64,000 bases of DNA, from positions 1 through 64,000 of the forward strand of contig JARKVD010000031.1 in assembly GCA_029851835.1 (NCBI GenBank), in the 5' to 3' direction. The DNA comes from Clostridium sp. GTDB lineage: Bacteria; Bacillota; Clostridia; Clostridiales; Clostridiaceae. Each line of letters begins with the position of its first letter. Position 1 is the stretch's first letter. The notes below the pieces were generated by a model. The model was not told the DNA's origin. It did no database searches and worked only from the letters and a program-made list of their open reading frames with translations. Made by a program: the position numbers and the translations under genes. This document shows, one piece after another, positions 46,266-57,149 of the stretch.

Positions 46266-46694
46266 CTATATCAATTTAAAAATAGCTGTTCCCACCTTTA
46301 TTACATCTCCCGTTCTCAATGTAACCCTATTTTCAATTCTAGTCTCATTAACCTTAGTTCCATTTGTACTATCTAGGTCTTCAATTACATATTCATTATT
46401 TCTTTTATATATCTTAACATGATGAGAAGATACATATTTATCATCTAAAACCACAATATTATCACTCTTTCTCCCCATAGTAATAACATCTGCTAAAGGC
46501 AATACTCCTCCTGTTTTCAAGTTAGAATTATCTCCAGCTTGAATAACCTCAAGGCCTACAGTTGCCTTCTTAACCTTATTCCGTTTCTTTCCTGATGTCT
46601 TTGTATCTGTGTACATTATCTTTAGTGCATAAAATATTATAAAGTATATTAGTACGATTACTCCTATCTTTAATCCAAATTTTAAAATATCCAT
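46266..46694 (-). CDS. FHA-domain membrane protein
   Basis: A 142-residue protein with one membrane segment at residues 6-28 (FGLKIGVIVLIYFIIFYALKI) and a C-terminal FHA domain at about residues 60-140. The FHA phosphothreonine-binding signature is visible: ITMGRKSDN, YVSSHHVKIYKRN, and DLDSTNGTKVN. It probably reads Ser/Thr-kinase phosphorylation and is first in the FHA-SEDS-PBP cluster, similar to FhaB-RodA-PbpA of actinobacteria. No kinase gene lies here. The ATG follows AAAGGAGTTTGTAT. Confidence 0.9.
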   Translation of the reverse strand: MDILKFGLKIGVIVLIYFIIFYALKIMYTDTKTSGKKRNKVKKATVGLEVIQAGDNSNLKTGGVLPLADVITMGRKSDNIVVLDDKYVSSHHVKIYKRNNEYVIEDLDSTNGTKVNETRIENRVTLRTGDVIKVGTAIFKLI

Positions 46695-46720
46695 ATACAA
46701 ACTCCTTTAAAAAATATAAC

Positions 46721-46756
46721 ATAACTAGCATCAAAGTCTCTCATGATGCTAGTTAT
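46721..46756 (-). terminator. Hairpin after uvrA
   Basis: ATAACTAGCATC and GATGCTAGTTAT are perfect 12-base arms immediately after the uvrA stop. The U tract is weak, so it may be a terminator or an mRNA-end stabiliser. Confidence 0.65.
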
Positions 46757-46761
46757 AGTAA

Positions 46762-49587
46762 TTATATCATTTTTTTAAGATACTGTCCTGTATATGATTT
46801 AGAACACTTAATTATATCCCTAGGATTTCCTGTTGCTAAAATAGTTCCACCTTTATCTCCACCTTCAGGACCCAAATCAATAATGTAATCTGAACATTTA
46901 ATTACATCTAAATTATGCTCAATAACAATAACAGTATTTCCACCTTCTACAAGTCTTTGAAGTATCTTTATCAGCTTACTTACGTCATCAATATGAAGTC
47001 CTGTAGTTGGTTCATCAAGAATATATAGAGTTTTTCCTGTACTTCTCTTAGATAACTCATAAGCAAGTTTAATCCTTTGAGCTTCCCCTCCTGATAATGT
47101 AGTTGAAGGCTGCCCTAATCTAATATAAGATAATCCTACATCCATCAATGTCTGAAGCTTGTTGCTGATACGTGGTATATTTTCAAAGAACTTAAGCCCT
47201 TCCTCAACAGTCATATTAAGTACATCATCTATGCTCTTTCCTTTATATTTAACTTCTAAAGTTTCTCTATTATATCTTTTCCCCTTACATACTTCACATT
47301 CTACATATACGTCAGATAAAAACTGCATTTCAATTTTAATAATTCCATCTCCACGACAGGCTTCACAGCGTCCACCTTTCACATTGAAACTAAAGCGTCC
47401 CTGTTTATATCCTCGGCTCTTAGCTTCAGGCACCATGGCAAAAATCTCTCTTATTAAGTCAAATACTCCTGTATATGTAGCTGGATTACTTCTTGGTGTT
47501 CTTCCTATTGGACTTTGGTCAATATTAATAATTTTATCAATTTGATCTGCTCCAATAATTTCATCATGCTTTCCTGGCAGCTTCTTAGAACGGTTTACTA
47601 CCCTATTTAATCCTTTATATAGAATCTGGTTTATAAGTGTACTCTTTCCTGAACCTGAAACCCCAGTAACAGAAGTTATTAATCCCAGTGGGAAAGAAAC
47701 TGTAACATTTTTAAGGTTATTTTCCTTTGCACCCTTTACGGTTATAACTCTATCTGGATCCAAAGCTCTATATTTTTCAGGTACTTCAATTACTTTTGCA
47801 CCACTTAAATACTGGCCTGTAATTGACTTCTTGCACTTCATAACCTCTTCAACTGGCCCTGCTGCAACGATTTGTCCTCCATGTTCTCCAGCTCCTGGCC
47901 CGATGTCCACAAGGTAATCTGAAGCTCTCATAGTGTCTTCATCATGTTCAACAACAACTAAAGTATTTCCTAAATCTCTAAGATGCTGAAGAGTTTTTAT
48001 AAGCTTATCGTTATCTCTTTGGTGAAGACCTATACTAGGCTCATCAAGTATATATAAAACTCCCATTAAACTAGAACCGATCTGAGTTGCAAGTCTAATT
48101 CTTTGAGCTTCTCCACCTGATAATGTTCCTGCAGCTCTGCTTAAATTTAAATAGCTAAGACCAACATTCACCAAGAAATTCAATCTGCTCTTTACTTCTT
48201 TTACTACTTGTGCCGCCACAATTGTATCCTTCTCAGATAAAGCTAGATTTTCAATAAACTTTAACTCCTCTGTGATAGACATAGTACAAAAATCACTTAT
48301 GTTTAATCCTCCAACTGTAACTGATAAAGCTTCTTTTGACAATCTCTTGCCTTTACATTTTGGACAAGGATTGTCACTCATATACTCTTCAATTTCTCTT
48401 TTTATGTAATCTGAATTACTTTCCATGTATCTTCTTTTTAAGTTGTTTATAACACCTTCATAAGCATACTGATATGTTGATTCTCTAAATTCTTTAACAT
48501 ATCTTACTTTTAGCTTTACTCCATTGGTTCCATAAAGCAATAAATTTAAATTTTCTTTAGACAGTTCGTTTATTGGAGTATCTAAAGTAAATCCGCCTTT
48601 CTCTGCCAAGGCTTCTAATATAGCTCTAGTCCATGAATCATCCTTTAAACTTCCTTCACCCATGGTAACCACAGCCCCTTGAAGAATTGATTTACTTTTG
48701 TCTGGTATAACTAAATCCTCATCAATCTCCATTAAAGTTCCTAATCCATCACAGGTATCACACTTTCCAAAGGGAGAGTTGAAAGAAAACATTCTTGGCT
48801 CAATTTCACCAATACTTATACCACAATCAACACAAGAGAATTTTTCACTTAATAATATATCTTCTCCATCAATTATATTAAGAATTGCAATACCTTCACC
48901 AAGCTTCAATGCAGCTTCTAAAGAATCAGCAACTCTTGAATTTATACCTTCTTTTATAACTATTCTATCTATAACTATTTCAATTGTATGCTTTTTATTC
49001 TTTTCAAGTTTAATCTCTTCTTCTACCAGATCAATAAGCTCTCCATCAATTCGTGCTCTTACATATCCATTCTTTTTAATACTTTCAAGAATTTTAACAT
49101 GTTCACCTTTTTTACCTGTAACTATTGGAGCTAAAATCTGTACCTTAGTTCTTTCTGGAAGTGACATTGCTTGATCTACCATTTGGTCAACAGTCTGCTG
49201 TGTTATTTCCTTTCCACACTTTGGACAATGTGGAACTCCAATTTTAGCATAAAGAAGTCTTAAATAATCATATATTTCCGTAACTGTTCCAACTGTTGAA
49301 CGTGGGTTTCTGCTGGTAGTTTTCTGATCAATAGATATGGCCGGTGATAGTCCTTCTATGTACTCAACATCTGGTTTATTCATCTGACCTAAAAACTGTC
49401 TCGCATAAGCTGAAAGGGATTCTACATATCTTCTTTGTCCTTCAGCATATAAAGTATCAAATGCTAAGGATGATTTTCCAGACCCAGATAATCCAGTAAA
49501 TACTACAAATTTATCTCTTGGTATTTCTAAATCAACATTTTTTAAATTATGCACCTTAGCGCCTTTTATATAAATACTATTTCTCAT
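46762..49587 (-). CDS. uvrA: Excinuclease ABC subunit A
   Basis: A 941-residue ATPase of nucleotide excision repair. Two ABC modules have Walker [21 protein letters not shown] (near residue 32) and [15 protein letters not shown] (near residue 640), signatures [12 protein letters not shown] and [12 protein letters not shown], and Walker B segments [19 protein letters not shown]. Zinc fingers are at CPKCGKE with CVDCG, and CEACRGDG with CEVCKG. It finds DNA damage and loads UvrB. The ATG follows AAGGAGAGAAC. It lies 14 bases downstream of uvrB. Confidence 0.98.
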   Translation of the reverse strand: MRNSIYIKGAKVHNLKNVDLEIPRDKFVVFTGLSGSGKSSLAFDTLYAEGQRRYVESLSAYARQFLGQMNKPDVEYIEGLSPAISIDQKTTSRNPRSTVGTVTEIYDYLRLLYAKIGVPHCPKCGKEITQQTVDQMVDQAMSLPERTKVQILAPIVTGKKGEHVKILESIKKNGYVRARIDGELIDLVEEEIKLEKNKKHTIEIVIDRIVIKEGINSRVADSLEAALKLGEGIAILNIIDGEDILLSEKFSCVDCGISIGEIEPRMFSFNSPFGKCDTCDGLGTLMEIDEDLVIPDKSKSILQGAVVTMGEGSLKDDSWTRAILEALAEKGGFTLDTPINELSKENLNLLLYGTNGVKLKVRYVKEFRESTYQYAYEGVINNLKRRYMESNSDYIKREIEEYMSDNPCPKCKGKRLSKEALSVTVGGLNISDFCTMSITEELKFIENLALSEKDTIVAAQVVKEVKSRLNFLVNVGLSYLNLSRAAGTLSGGEAQRIRLATQIGSSLMGVLYILDEPSIGLHQRDNDKLIKTLQHLRDLGNTLVVVEHDEDTMRASDYLVDIGPGAGEHGGQIVAAGPVEEVMKCKKSITGQYLSGAKVIEVPEKYRALDPDRVITVKGAKENNLKNVTVSFPLGLITSVTGVSGSGKSTLINQILYKGLNRVVNRSKKLPGKHDEIIGADQIDKIINIDQSPIGRTPRSNPATYTGVFDLIREIFAMVPEAKSRGYKQGRFSFNVKGGRCEACRGDGIIKIEMQFLSDVYVECEVCKGKRYNRETLEVKYKGKSIDDVLNMTVEEGLKFFENIPRISNKLQTLMDVGLSYIRLGQPSTTLSGGEAQRIKLAYELSKRSTGKTLYILDEPTTGLHIDDVSKLIKILQRLVEGGNTVIVIEHNLDVIKCSDYIIDLGPEGGDKGGTILATGNPRDIIKCSKSYTGQYLKKMI

Positions 49588-49601
49588 GTTCTCTCCTTTT
49601 C

Positions 49602-51587
49602 TTATAGTTCAAAATCTCTCTTCATACGCTGTATCTCATCTCTAAGTTGTGCAGCTCTTTCAAACTGTAAATCCTTAGCTGCAGCCTTCATTTCTTTCTC
49701 AAGCTTAGCTAAATGCTTAGCTAACTCTTTCTTATCTAGCAGAATATCTGGTGAAGGCGAATCTCCATAAGATGCTGTTTCTTCAGCTACTGTAGAAATT
49801 TCAATTACATCTCTTATATCTTTTATTATGGTGGTAGGAGTTATTCCATGGGCCTCATTATATTCCATTTGTATCTTTCTTCTTCTATTTGTTTCATTAA
49901 TAGTTCTTTCCATGGAATTAGTTATAGTATCTGCATACATTATAACCTTACTCTCCGAATTTCTCGCTGCTCTACCAACTGTTTGAATAAGAGAAGTTTC
50001 ACTTCTTAGAAAACCTTCCTTATCGGCATCTAAGATTGCTACTAATGCTACCTCTGGAATATCTAATCCTTCCCTTAAAAGGTTAATTCCTACTAAAACA
50101 TCATGTTCTCCACTACGTAATTCCTTAATAATCTTCATTCTTTCCATTGTATCAATATCTGAGTGAAGATAAGTGGTTTTCACACCTAATTCTTTAAAGT
50201 ATTTAGTCAAATCCTCTGCCATCTTCTTTGTAAGTGTTGTTACCAAAACTCTAAAGCCTTTTTCGATGGTCTGCATTATTTCTGAATATAAATCATCTAC
50301 CTGACCTTTTACAGGTCTAATAATGATTTCTGGATCTAAAAGTCCTGTAGGTCTTATAATCTGCTCTGCCGTATTTTCTGAGTGCTCCTTTTCATAAGGA
50401 CCTGGTGTTGCACTTACAAAAAGTACTTGGTTAAGCTTATTTTCAAACTCATCAAACTGAAGTGGTCTGTTATCATATGCCGATGGAAGCCTAAAACCAT
50501 ACTCCACCAAAGATGTCTTTCTAGACCTGTCTCCACCATACATTGCCCTGATTTGTGGAAGAGTAACGTGACTCTCATCCACCATAAATAAGAAGTCTTG
50601 TGGAAAATAATCAATAAGTGTTTGAGGTGGTGTTCCTTTTGCTCTTCCATCAAGAATCCTTGAATAGTTCTCTATACCAGTACAATACCCAACTTCTCTC
50701 ATCATTTCAATATCAAAGTTAGTTCTCTGTTTTAATCTTTGTGCTTCTAAAAGCTTATCCTCTTCCTTTAATTCCTTTAATCTCTCTTCAAGCTCAAACT
50801 CAATCTGTGAAATAGCTCTTTCTAGATTCTCTCTTGAGGTAGCAAAGTGAGATGCTGGGAAAATTGATACGTGTTTTCTTCCGCCAATGATATTTCCAGT
50901 TAAAACATCAAACTCCCTTATTCTATCTATCTCATCACCAAAGAATTCAACCCTTATCCCCTTATTCGTTGAGGAAGCAGGGAATATATCAAGAACATCT
51001 CCCCTTACTCTGAAGGTTCCTCTAACAAAGTTAATATCATTTCTTTCATACTGTATATCTACCAGCTGGTTTATAACCTTATTCCGATCCTTCTCCATAC
51101 CTTCTCTTAAAGAAACTGTAAGTGCCTTATACTCCTCTGGATTTCCTAATCCATATATACAAGATACAGAGGCCACAACAATTACATCTCTTCTTTCAAT
51201 CAAGGCAGAGGTTGCTGAGTGACGAAGCTTCTCAATCTCTTCATTTATAGAAGCATCCTTTTCAATATAGGTATCAGTTTGAGCCATATAAGCTTCCGGC
51301 TGATAATAGTCGTAGTAAGATACAAAGTATTCTACCGCATTATCTGGAAAGAACTCTTTAAACTCAGAACATAACTGAGCTGCTAATGTCTTATTATGAG
51401 CAAGGATTAATGTTGGTCTTTGTACTCTTTCAATAATATTGGCCATAGTAAAAGTCTTTCCTGAACCAGTAACACCTAAAAGTGTCTGATACTTTTTATC
51501 TTCTAAAACACCATTTACCAGACTATCTATCGCTTGAGGCTGGTCTCCGGTAGGTTTAAACTTTGAATGTATCTTAAATTCACCCAT
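49602..51587 (-). CDS. uvrB: Excinuclease ABC subunit B
   Basis: A 661-residue DNA helicase-like repair protein. It has Walker [18 protein letters not shown] near residue 38, the beta-hairpin region [16 protein letters not shown], the DEAD-type VDESH motif, [43 protein letters not shown] and [11 protein letters not shown]-terminal UVR helix pair ([20 protein letters not shown]) contacts UvrC. Start [18 protein letters not shown] after AAAGGAGAAAAT. It forms an operon with uvrA downstream. Confidence 0.98.
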   Translation of the reverse strand: MGEFKIHSKFKPTGDQPQAIDSLVNGVLEDKKYQTLLGVTGSGKTFTMANIIERVQRPTLILAHNKTLAAQLCSEFKEFFPDNAVEYFVSYYDYYQPEAYMAQTDTYIEKDASINEEIEKLRHSATSALIERRDVIVVASVSCIYGLGNPEEYKALTVSLREGMEKDRNKVINQLVDIQYERNDINFVRGTFRVRGDVLDIFPASSTNKGIRVEFFGDEIDRIREFDVLTGNIIGGRKHVSIFPASHFATSRENLERAISQIEFELEERLKELKEEDKLLEAQRLKQRTNFDIEMMREVGYCTGIENYSRILDGRAKGTPPQTLIDYFPQDFLFMVDESHVTLPQIRAMYGGDRSRKTSLVEYGFRLPSAYDNRPLQFDEFENKLNQVLFVSATPGPYEKEHSENTAEQIIRPTGLLDPEIIIRPVKGQVDDLYSEIMQTIEKGFRVLVTTLTKKMAEDLTKYFKELGVKTTYLHSDIDTMERMKIIKELRSGEHDVLVGINLLREGLDIPEVALVAILDADKEGFLRSETSLIQTVGRAARNSESKVIMYADTITNSMERTINETNRRRKIQMEYNEAHGITPTTIIKDIRDVIEISTVAEETASYGDSPSPDILLDKKELAKHLAKLEKEMKAAAKDLQFERAAQLRDEIQRMKRDFEL

Positions 51588-51621
51588 ATTTTCTCCTTTT
51601 TTATTTTTTAATTTTTAATTA

Positions 51622-52926
51622 TTACTGTTCTTTATCATCATTTTTATTCTTAATATTCTTCATAAAACCTGAAAATCTCACTCCTCCGCCATTGCCTGCA
51701 ACCTTAATCTGCTTTGGCACTTCCCTCGGAACTATAACGAAGCCTAATTTTTCTTTCCTATCTTGAATATTCTTTGTTAGAATCTTTATCTCTCCATTAA
51801 CTCCCCTTACATACATCTTTATATGGTAAGGTAGTCTCTCAAGGAATTTAAAAATAACCTCATCCTTAAGCACCTTTTCTTCATTTACTTCTAAAATCAT
51901 GTCTCCTGGACATAGTCCCATTTCCTTTGCAATAGAGTTTGGTGCCACATCTAATACACATACACCATCATTACTGCTTACATACTTAGGCTTTCCCTTT
52001 AATTCCAGCTGCCTTTCTAATCGATTTATTCCTTCATGAGCTACTGAAATTAATAAAAGTAAAAATGTATCTAGAAATTTATTTATATTTCCAAACTGTG
52101 ATAACACTAACACGAATATACTAAAAATACATAATAGTAATCCTGATATAATTGGTTTTTTTCCTTTGCTTTGAGTAAAGGTCGCTGCCTTATAGCTAAG
52201 ACCTGAATACATAGGAAGTGCGCCAATTACCATAGTTGCAAACAACATTGAATTTTCTTCATGATTAATCAGTGGCCACCACTGTGGTGTGTTAACTACA
52301 TTTCCACTAAGTAAATCTGCGCTTGTAGCCTGTACCATCAATAATATAATCATAGGCAGTACCCACTGTCTTCCATAAGCAAATCCACCTATAATATGCT
52401 TATCTCTCCCACTAAAAACTGGTATCGCCCCTCTCTTTCCATCAAAGATTATTAATAAACCTTCAACAAAATGCATAACCGCAATTACTATTATTAAATT
52501 AGCTATATCCATATTCATTCCATTTAAACTTGGCTTATTTAATACCTGCGCTAAAAAATACAACAATATTGAAATTAAACCTAATACACTTCCTGAATAA
52601 GAAAAAGCACCAAACTTCGGATTTACAAATATTAATCCAACGGAAAGTATAAATATTAAAAATATATTGGAGCTCTCATAAAAACTTACTCCTAAAAAAG
52701 TAAGTATTATACTAACTAATACACCCCCAAAAATCCCCATTACTATCTGTGATATTGTCAGCTCAAAAGCTGAAATTGTATTCTTACCCATTACTAGCTT
52801 TTCCATCAAAGTAATTTTTTTATTCTTCATATAAAATGCCAATCCCATTAATATTAAAATTAATGCATAGGATGGCTCTACAATTGCATAGGACACACTC
52901 TGCAAAGTATATTTTAATAGCTCCAT
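51622..52926 (-). CDS. PDZ-domain multipass membrane protein (MinJ-like)
   Basis: A 434-residue protein with about eight to ten membrane segments (residues 15-320) and a cytosolic PDZ domain at residues 325-400 (VAPNSIAKEMGLCPGDMILEVNEEKV). The layout resembles Bacillus MinJ (topological bridge in division-site selection), as well as uncharacterised clostridial proteins in the ctpA-uvrB region. Located 34 bases upstream of uvrB. Function is inferred from layout only. Confidence 0.75.
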   Translation of the reverse strand: MELLKYTLQSVSYAIVEPSYALILILMGLAFYMKNKKITLMEKLVMGKNTISAFELTISQIVMGIFGGVLVSIILTFLGVSFYESSNIFLIFILSVGLIFVNPKFGAFSYSGSVLGLISILLYFLAQVLNKPSLNGMNMDIANLIIVIAVMHFVEGLLIIFDGKRGAIPVFSGRDKHIIGGFAYGRQWVLPMIILLMVQATSADLLSGNVVNTPQWWPLINHEENSMLFATMVIGALPMYSGLSYKAATFTQSKGKKPIISGLLLCIFSIFVLVLSQFGNINKFLDTFLLLLISVAHEGINRLERQLELKGKPKYVSSNDGVCVLDVAPNSIAKEMGLCPGDMILEVNEEKVLKDEVIFKFLERLPYHIKMYVRGVNGEIKILTKNIQDRKEKLGFVIVPREVPKQIKVAGNGGGVRFSGFMKNIKNKNDDKEQ

Positions 52927-53047
52927 TTTACTCTCCTTCTAAAATATGCACACCATAAATATATAAATTAAATTAAGAATTTAGAGTTTAGAATCTCTTT
53001 AAATTCTAACTCTAAATTCTCTCATATAAAACTCTTATTTTAAATTT

Positions 53048-54277
53048 TTATTTTATTTTTTCTCTTGCTATCTCTAAAGCTTTCGCAAATTGAGGGTCTG
53101 TATTTCGATCATAGGCTATTGTGGCTAACTCTTCTGGGTATTCAACTTTGATATCTGGCTCAATACCAGTTCCTTGAATATAATTCCCATTAGGAGTGTA
53201 GTAATTAGAAATTGTAACCTTAAGTCCACTTCCATCATTAAAGCCATCAACTGGTCTATAGAATGTAGTCTGAACTAAACCTTTTCCAAAGGTAGTTGTT
53301 CCAACTATTGTTCCTAAACCATAGTCTTTAATTGCACCAGTGAATATCTCTGAAGCACTTGCACTTCCACCATTTGTTAGTATTGTTAAAGGCATTCCCT
53401 CCGCTATTCCACCTTCCGAATTATAGTCTTTTCTGTTACCATATTTATCTTCTGTGTAAACTATATTTTTACCTTTTTCAATAAACTGTGAAACCATTGC
53501 TACAGTTTGATCTAGTAGGCCACCCGGATTACCTCTTAAATCAACTATTAAACTCTTCATACCTTGTTCTTCTAGAGTATTAATTGCTGTCTCGAAGTTT
53601 TTAGAAGTGTTTTCATCGAACATAGTAACTTGGATATATCCAACTTCACTATCTATCATTTCACTTTTTACAGTTACCATTTCAATTTCATCTCTTACTA
53701 ATGTAACATCATAATTTCCTTTGTTTTCTCTCGATAAAGTAATGTCTACTTTACCACCTTTTTCCCCCTTCATCATTGCTACAGCATCTTGTAATTCTGC
53801 ACCAGTCATTGTTTTTCCATTCACACTTTCAATAACATCCCCTGATATAATTCCGCCTTTTTCTGCTGGTGAGTTTTCAAAAACACTAATTACAGTAATT
53901 TTTTCATCTTTAACTCCAACCTGAATTCCAACACCTACATAATTTCCTTCTGTTTGAGAATAAAAGTCCTTAAACTCTTCAGCATTCATATATGTTGTAT
54001 ATGGATCACCTACTGCAGAAACCATTCCTTTTGCGGCTCCATCTATTAGTTTAGTCATGTCATAATCATTTAAATAATACTTATCAAGTTTATCCTTGAT
54101 AGTAAATAGTTTTTCAAAACTTAAAATATTGTTGTATGTGGTCCTGCTTACCAGCACCTTACCATTGGGCAATGCAAAAGAAACTAAATTAGAAACTAAA
54201 AAAGTTGCTACATTAGTAATTATCAACAAAGCTACAACAATGGTAATACCTTTCCATCTTTTCTTTTTGTCGTTCAT
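53048..54277 (-). CDS. ctpA: Carboxyl-terminal processing protease, S41 family
   Basis: A 409-residue protein anchored by one N-terminal membrane segment (ITIVVALLIITNVATFLVS). A PDZ domain lies at residues 105-185 (YVGVGIQVGVKDEKI; ENSPAEKGGIISGDVIESVN). The tail-specific protease core has LRGNPGGLLDQTVAMVSQF, the nucleophile Ser in GGSASASEIFTGAI and the Lys in TFGKGLVQTTFY. It cleaves proteins outside the membrane, in spore-formers often as a signalling protease. The ATG after GAGGGTGGTTTGT is used. The 400-base gap upstream holds a MITE-like repeat. Confidence 0.95.
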   Translation of the reverse strand: MNDKKKRWKGITIVVALLIITNVATFLVSNLVSFALPNGKVLVSRTTYNNILSFEKLFTIKDKLDKYYLNDYDMTKLIDGAAKGMVSAVGDPYTTYMNAEEFKDFYSQTEGNYVGVGIQVGVKDEKITVISVFENSPAEKGGIISGDVIESVNGKTMTGAELQDAVAMMKGEKGGKVDITLSRENKGNYDVTLVRDEIEMVTVKSEMIDSEVGYIQVTMFDENTSKNFETAINTLEEQGMKSLIVDLRGNPGGLLDQTVAMVSQFIEKGKNIVYTEDKYGNRKDYNSEGGIAEGMPLTILTNGGSASASEIFTGAIKDYGLGTIVGTTTFGKGLVQTTFYRPVDGFNDGSGLKVTISNYYTPNGNYIQGTGIEPDIKVEYPEELATIAYDRNTDPQFAKALEIAREKIK

Positions 54278-54429
54278 ACAAACCACCCTCTCAACTTCTT
54301 AAACTTCTCGTATCAAAATACCTTGTAAATTTATTTTATCTCATTAATAAGTATGTTCAAAGTATTATATTATTAATAACATATTTATTAATTTAAAATT
54401 AATTATTGTGTTTAATTTAGAATATCCAG

Positions 54430-54623
54430 TTAATAAAGTAGAATTATGGATGAAGCTCCTACGGAGTTTCTTTATTTTAGGCTTTAATTTCAACTTATAA
54501 CTTCAACTCAAAATATGTAGTTTAAATTATAAAACTTCAATTAAAAACCTAAAAATAAAAATTTCTTTGAACATAGTAAGAAAAATCAACCTTCATTCTA
54601 CATTCAAGGATTCTGCATTCAAT
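54430..54623. repeat. MITE-like element with inverted ends, copy 3
   Basis: Left: TTAATAAAGTAGAATTATGG with ATGAAGCTCCTACGGAGTTTC. Right: CCTTCATTCTACATTCAAGG with ATTCTGCATTC. Same order of blocks as the copies beside uvrC, more decayed. Confidence 0.5.
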
Positions 54624-54632
54624 CATATACAA

Positions 54633-54665
54633 ATAAGACTAAGAAAATTAATTCCTTAGTCTTAT
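54633..54665 (-). terminator. Intrinsic terminator of ftsX
   Basis: ATAAGACTAAG pairs with CTTAGTCTTAT, followed by U-rich sequence on the minus strand, 12 bases after the ftsX stop. Confidence 0.85.
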
Positions 54666-54677
54666 AACTTATATTGA

Positions 54678-55568
54678 TTAAACTTTTAAGAACTTTCTCA
54701 TTGAGATAACACTTCCTACGGCACCAATAAATAATCCACAGGCAAATAATTCCCAAATAACAACCTTCCACATGTATGTTACAGGTATCATAGTAAATCC
54801 AAATAAATCTAAACTTAAATTTCTTGTAACTACAAAATAACCTAAAGAAAGAACTATTCCTGCAATTATAGCACCTACAAGTCCAAGAATCATCCCCTCA
54901 ATTATAAGAGGCCATCTAATAAACCAATCAGTAGCTCCTACATACTTCATGATTCCAATTTCTCTTTTTCTTGTGAAAACCGTAATTTTTATTGTGTTAC
55001 CTATTAGGAATAGAGAAATTAGAATAAATACTATAAACCCAATTACAGCACCAATCTTAACAGAATTAGTTAAATTTGATATCTTTTCAATTAAACTTCT
55101 AGCATCTTTTATCTCTTCAATTCCATCCATATCCTTTATAGCCGCCACAACATTATCAATAATTTCTGGCTTTTTAACATTTACAGTATATGATGCAGGA
55201 AATGGGTTGTCCTCTTCAAACCCTGCTGTTAATTCACCTGTTGTATCATTTAACTGACCTTTAATATTTTCTAAAGCTTCTTCCTGACTCTCATATACAA
55301 TAGAATTTATCCCTTCAACTTCATTGATCTTAGCCTCAATAGCCTTTTTTTCTGAATCTGTAATATCATTGTCTAAATAAATTCTCGCTTCAACCATGGA
55401 ACCTAATTGAGTAACTGCTTTATCTACATTAGCCACTACTAAAGTTATGGCACCTAATATAAATAGTGTTGCCGCTACCGTAGCCATGGATGCTATACTT
55501 AATGTTTTATTTCTTACAATACTTTTTACTGCATCCTTAAAAGAATACTTAACCGAATCAAACTTCAT
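54678..55568 (-). CDS. ftsX: Cell division ABC transporter permease FtsX
   Basis: A 296-residue protein with four membrane segments: one near residue 24, then three between residues 170 and 290. A large extracytoplasmic loop spans residues 50-160. The conserved AVKSIVRNKTLSIASMATVAATLF and TRKREIGIMKYVGATDWFIRWP are family marks. With FtsE it regulates wall hydrolases in division or sporulation. The ATG inside the last codons of ftsE (overlap 11 bases) is preferred to one 16 codons upstream. Confidence 0.95.
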   Translation of the reverse strand: MKFDSVKYSFKDAVKSIVRNKTLSIASMATVAATLFILGAITLVVANVDKAVTQLGSMVEARIYLDNDITDSEKKAIEAKINEVEGINSIVYESQEEALENIKGQLNDTTGELTAGFEEDNPFPASYTVNVKKPEIIDNVVAAIKDMDGIEEIKDARSLIEKISNLTNSVKIGAVIGFIVFILISLFLIGNTIKITVFTRKREIGIMKYVGATDWFIRWPLIIEGMILGLVGAIIAGIVLSLGYFVVTRNLSLDLFGFTMIPVTYMWKVVIWELFACGLFIGAVGSVISMRKFLKV

Positions 55569-56244
55569 ATCCGTACATACCCCTTTCTTCATCTCTTGCA
55601 ATAATTCCCTTTTCAATAGCTATAACTCTCTTCTTCATGGTATCAACTATATCCTTAGCGTGAGTTGCCATTACTATTGTAGTTCCAGCTCTGTTTATAT
55701 CATTTAATATTTCCATAATCTCCAATGCTGTTTCTGGATCTAAGTTTCCTGTTGGCTCATCAGCAATTAGTAATGATGGACTATTTACTATAGCCCTAGC
55801 TATAGATATTCTTTGTTGCTCTCCCCCTGATAGTTCACTTGGGAAAGCATTTCTTTTCTTAGATAATCCAACTAGTGATAAAACTGCTGGAACCTTTTTT
55901 TGTATATCCTTTTCTCCTGCACCTGTCACTCTCAGTGCAAAAGCAACATTTTCAAACACATTTAAAGTTTGTATTAACCTAAAGTCTTGGAAAACTACAC
56001 CTATTTTTCTTCTATAATAAGGAACTTCCTTATCTGTTAACTTTGTTAAATCTGAGCCTGCAACCACTACTGACCCTGCTGTTGGATCCACTTCCTTTAA
56101 TAACATTTTAATAAAAGTAGATTTTCCTGCACCACTTGGTCCAACTAAGAAAACAAACTCTCCCTGGTCAATGTGGACATTTAAGTTTGATAATGCTAAT
56201 ACGTTGTTATTATAAACCTTAGTAACATTCTTAAAATCTATCAT
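55558..56244 (-). CDS. ftsE: Cell division ATP-binding protein FtsE
   Basis: A 228-residue ABC ATPase. Walker A VGPSGAGKSTFIKML near residue 34, Q-loop VFQDFRLI, signature LSGGEQQRISIARAI, Walker B LLIADEPTGNLDPET, and the H-loop in VMATHAKDIV. It powers FtsX. The ATG giving MIDFKNVTKVY follows GAGGAG by about 10 bases; a start six codons upstream lacks a site. Confidence 0.96.
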   Translation of the reverse strand: MIDFKNVTKVYNNNVLALSNLNVHIDQGEFVFLVGPSGAGKSTFIKMLLKEVDPTAGSVVVAGSDLTKLTDKEVPYYRRKIGVVFQDFRLIQTLNVFENVAFALRVTGAGEKDIQKKVPAVLSLVGLSKKRNAFPSELSGGEQQRISIARAIVNSPSLLIADEPTGNLDPETALEIMEILNDINRAGTTIVMATHAKDIVDTMKKRVIAIEKGIIARDEERGMYGYEV

Positions 56245-56403
56245 ATCATTAACTCTCCTCAATTTTACTTTTCAAACCATATTATTTTCAAACTATATTA
56301 TATCATAAAAACTTCAAATTCAAATTGCTTTTGACAAATAACCACTAGGTTCTCGCCTGAAAAATATACCGTCTTTTACATTTAGACTATTATATTCATA
56401 TTT

Positions 56404-56781
56404 CTACAAAATCCAATAATAAATAAAAACATCTAACCCTAAAAAATATATTGCAATCAATCCTGAAACACAAAACATAGCACCAACTAATCCAAATTGC
56501 TTGAAATACATTTCCCATGTATTGTGATAGCTTAATGGTTTTAGGAACTTCAACGGTTGTAAAAATCCCAAGGCGCAAATAAATAAACCTGCACTGGAAA
56601 ATACCATCCCCACATTTCTAACCCCTAGAAGTATCCTTATTAATTCAATGGACTCACCTTTAATAAGTAAGTATCCAATTGTTCCAATTACACCAATTAC
56701 AATTGGAATTAGAGCTATCTTTAATGAAAGCTTTAGACAATAAAGTGTATCGTGAACATATGCTCCTAACTTTTGTTTCAT
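56404..56781 (-). CDS. Small membrane protein of unknown function
   Basis: A 125-residue protein with four predicted membrane segments (for example ALIPIVIGVIGTIGYLLI and FGLVGAMFCVSGLIAIYFL). Charged residues lie at the N-terminus and in the loop between segments two and three (FLKPLSYHNTWEMY). I do not recognise the family. It has its own GGGGGCAAAATTAAT leader. It stands alone between ftsE and a tandem repeat. Confidence 0.65.
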   Translation of the reverse strand: MKQKLGAYVHDTLYCLKLSLKIALIPIVIGVIGTIGYLLIKGESIELIRILLGVRNVGMVFSSAGLFICALGFLQPLKFLKPLSYHNTWEMYFKQFGLVGAMFCVSGLIAIYFLGLDVFIYYWIL

Positions 56782-56810
56782 ATTAATTTTGCCCCCATCT
56801 ATAAAACTTA

Positions 56811-56960
56811 AGTAAGACTCAAAATCTCTGATTTGGCTAAGTCGAACTTACTCCTTCCAATGAACATGAGAAGGAGTTTCATTAAAACAAGACTCCAAAT
56901 CTTTGATTTGGTTAAGTCAAACTTACTCCTTCCAATGAATGTAAGAAGGAGTTTCATTAA
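56811..56960 (+). repeat. Two tandem copies of the dispersed double-hairpin repeat
   Basis: Two near-identical units of about 75 bases, 56811-56884 and 56885-56960. Each has a CAAATC-TTT-GATTTG-type palindrome, then AACTTACTCCTTCCAATGAA and AGAAGGAGTTTCATTAA as the second stem. They are the best-preserved copies in the window and the reference for the family. Confidence 0.8.
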
Positions 56961-57069
56961 CCATCTTTATGTTTATAAATTATATCATAGCTTGTATTAA
57001 AAATCACTATTAAAACCCTTCCATTCCGCTTAATTCCTATTTTTCACTACAAAATATGTATATTTAAAA

Positions 57070-57102
57070 AAGGAATTTGGCCATTTATCGGTCAAATTCC
57101 TT
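57070..57102 (-). terminator. Intrinsic terminator of the transketolase genes
   Basis: AAGGAATTTGACC pairs with GGCCAAATTCCTT, one mismatch, and is followed by U6 on the minus strand. Confidence 0.88.
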
Positions 57103-57149
57103 GCTTTTGATTTATTAAATTAAAAATATATTAAATTTCAATAAACAAT

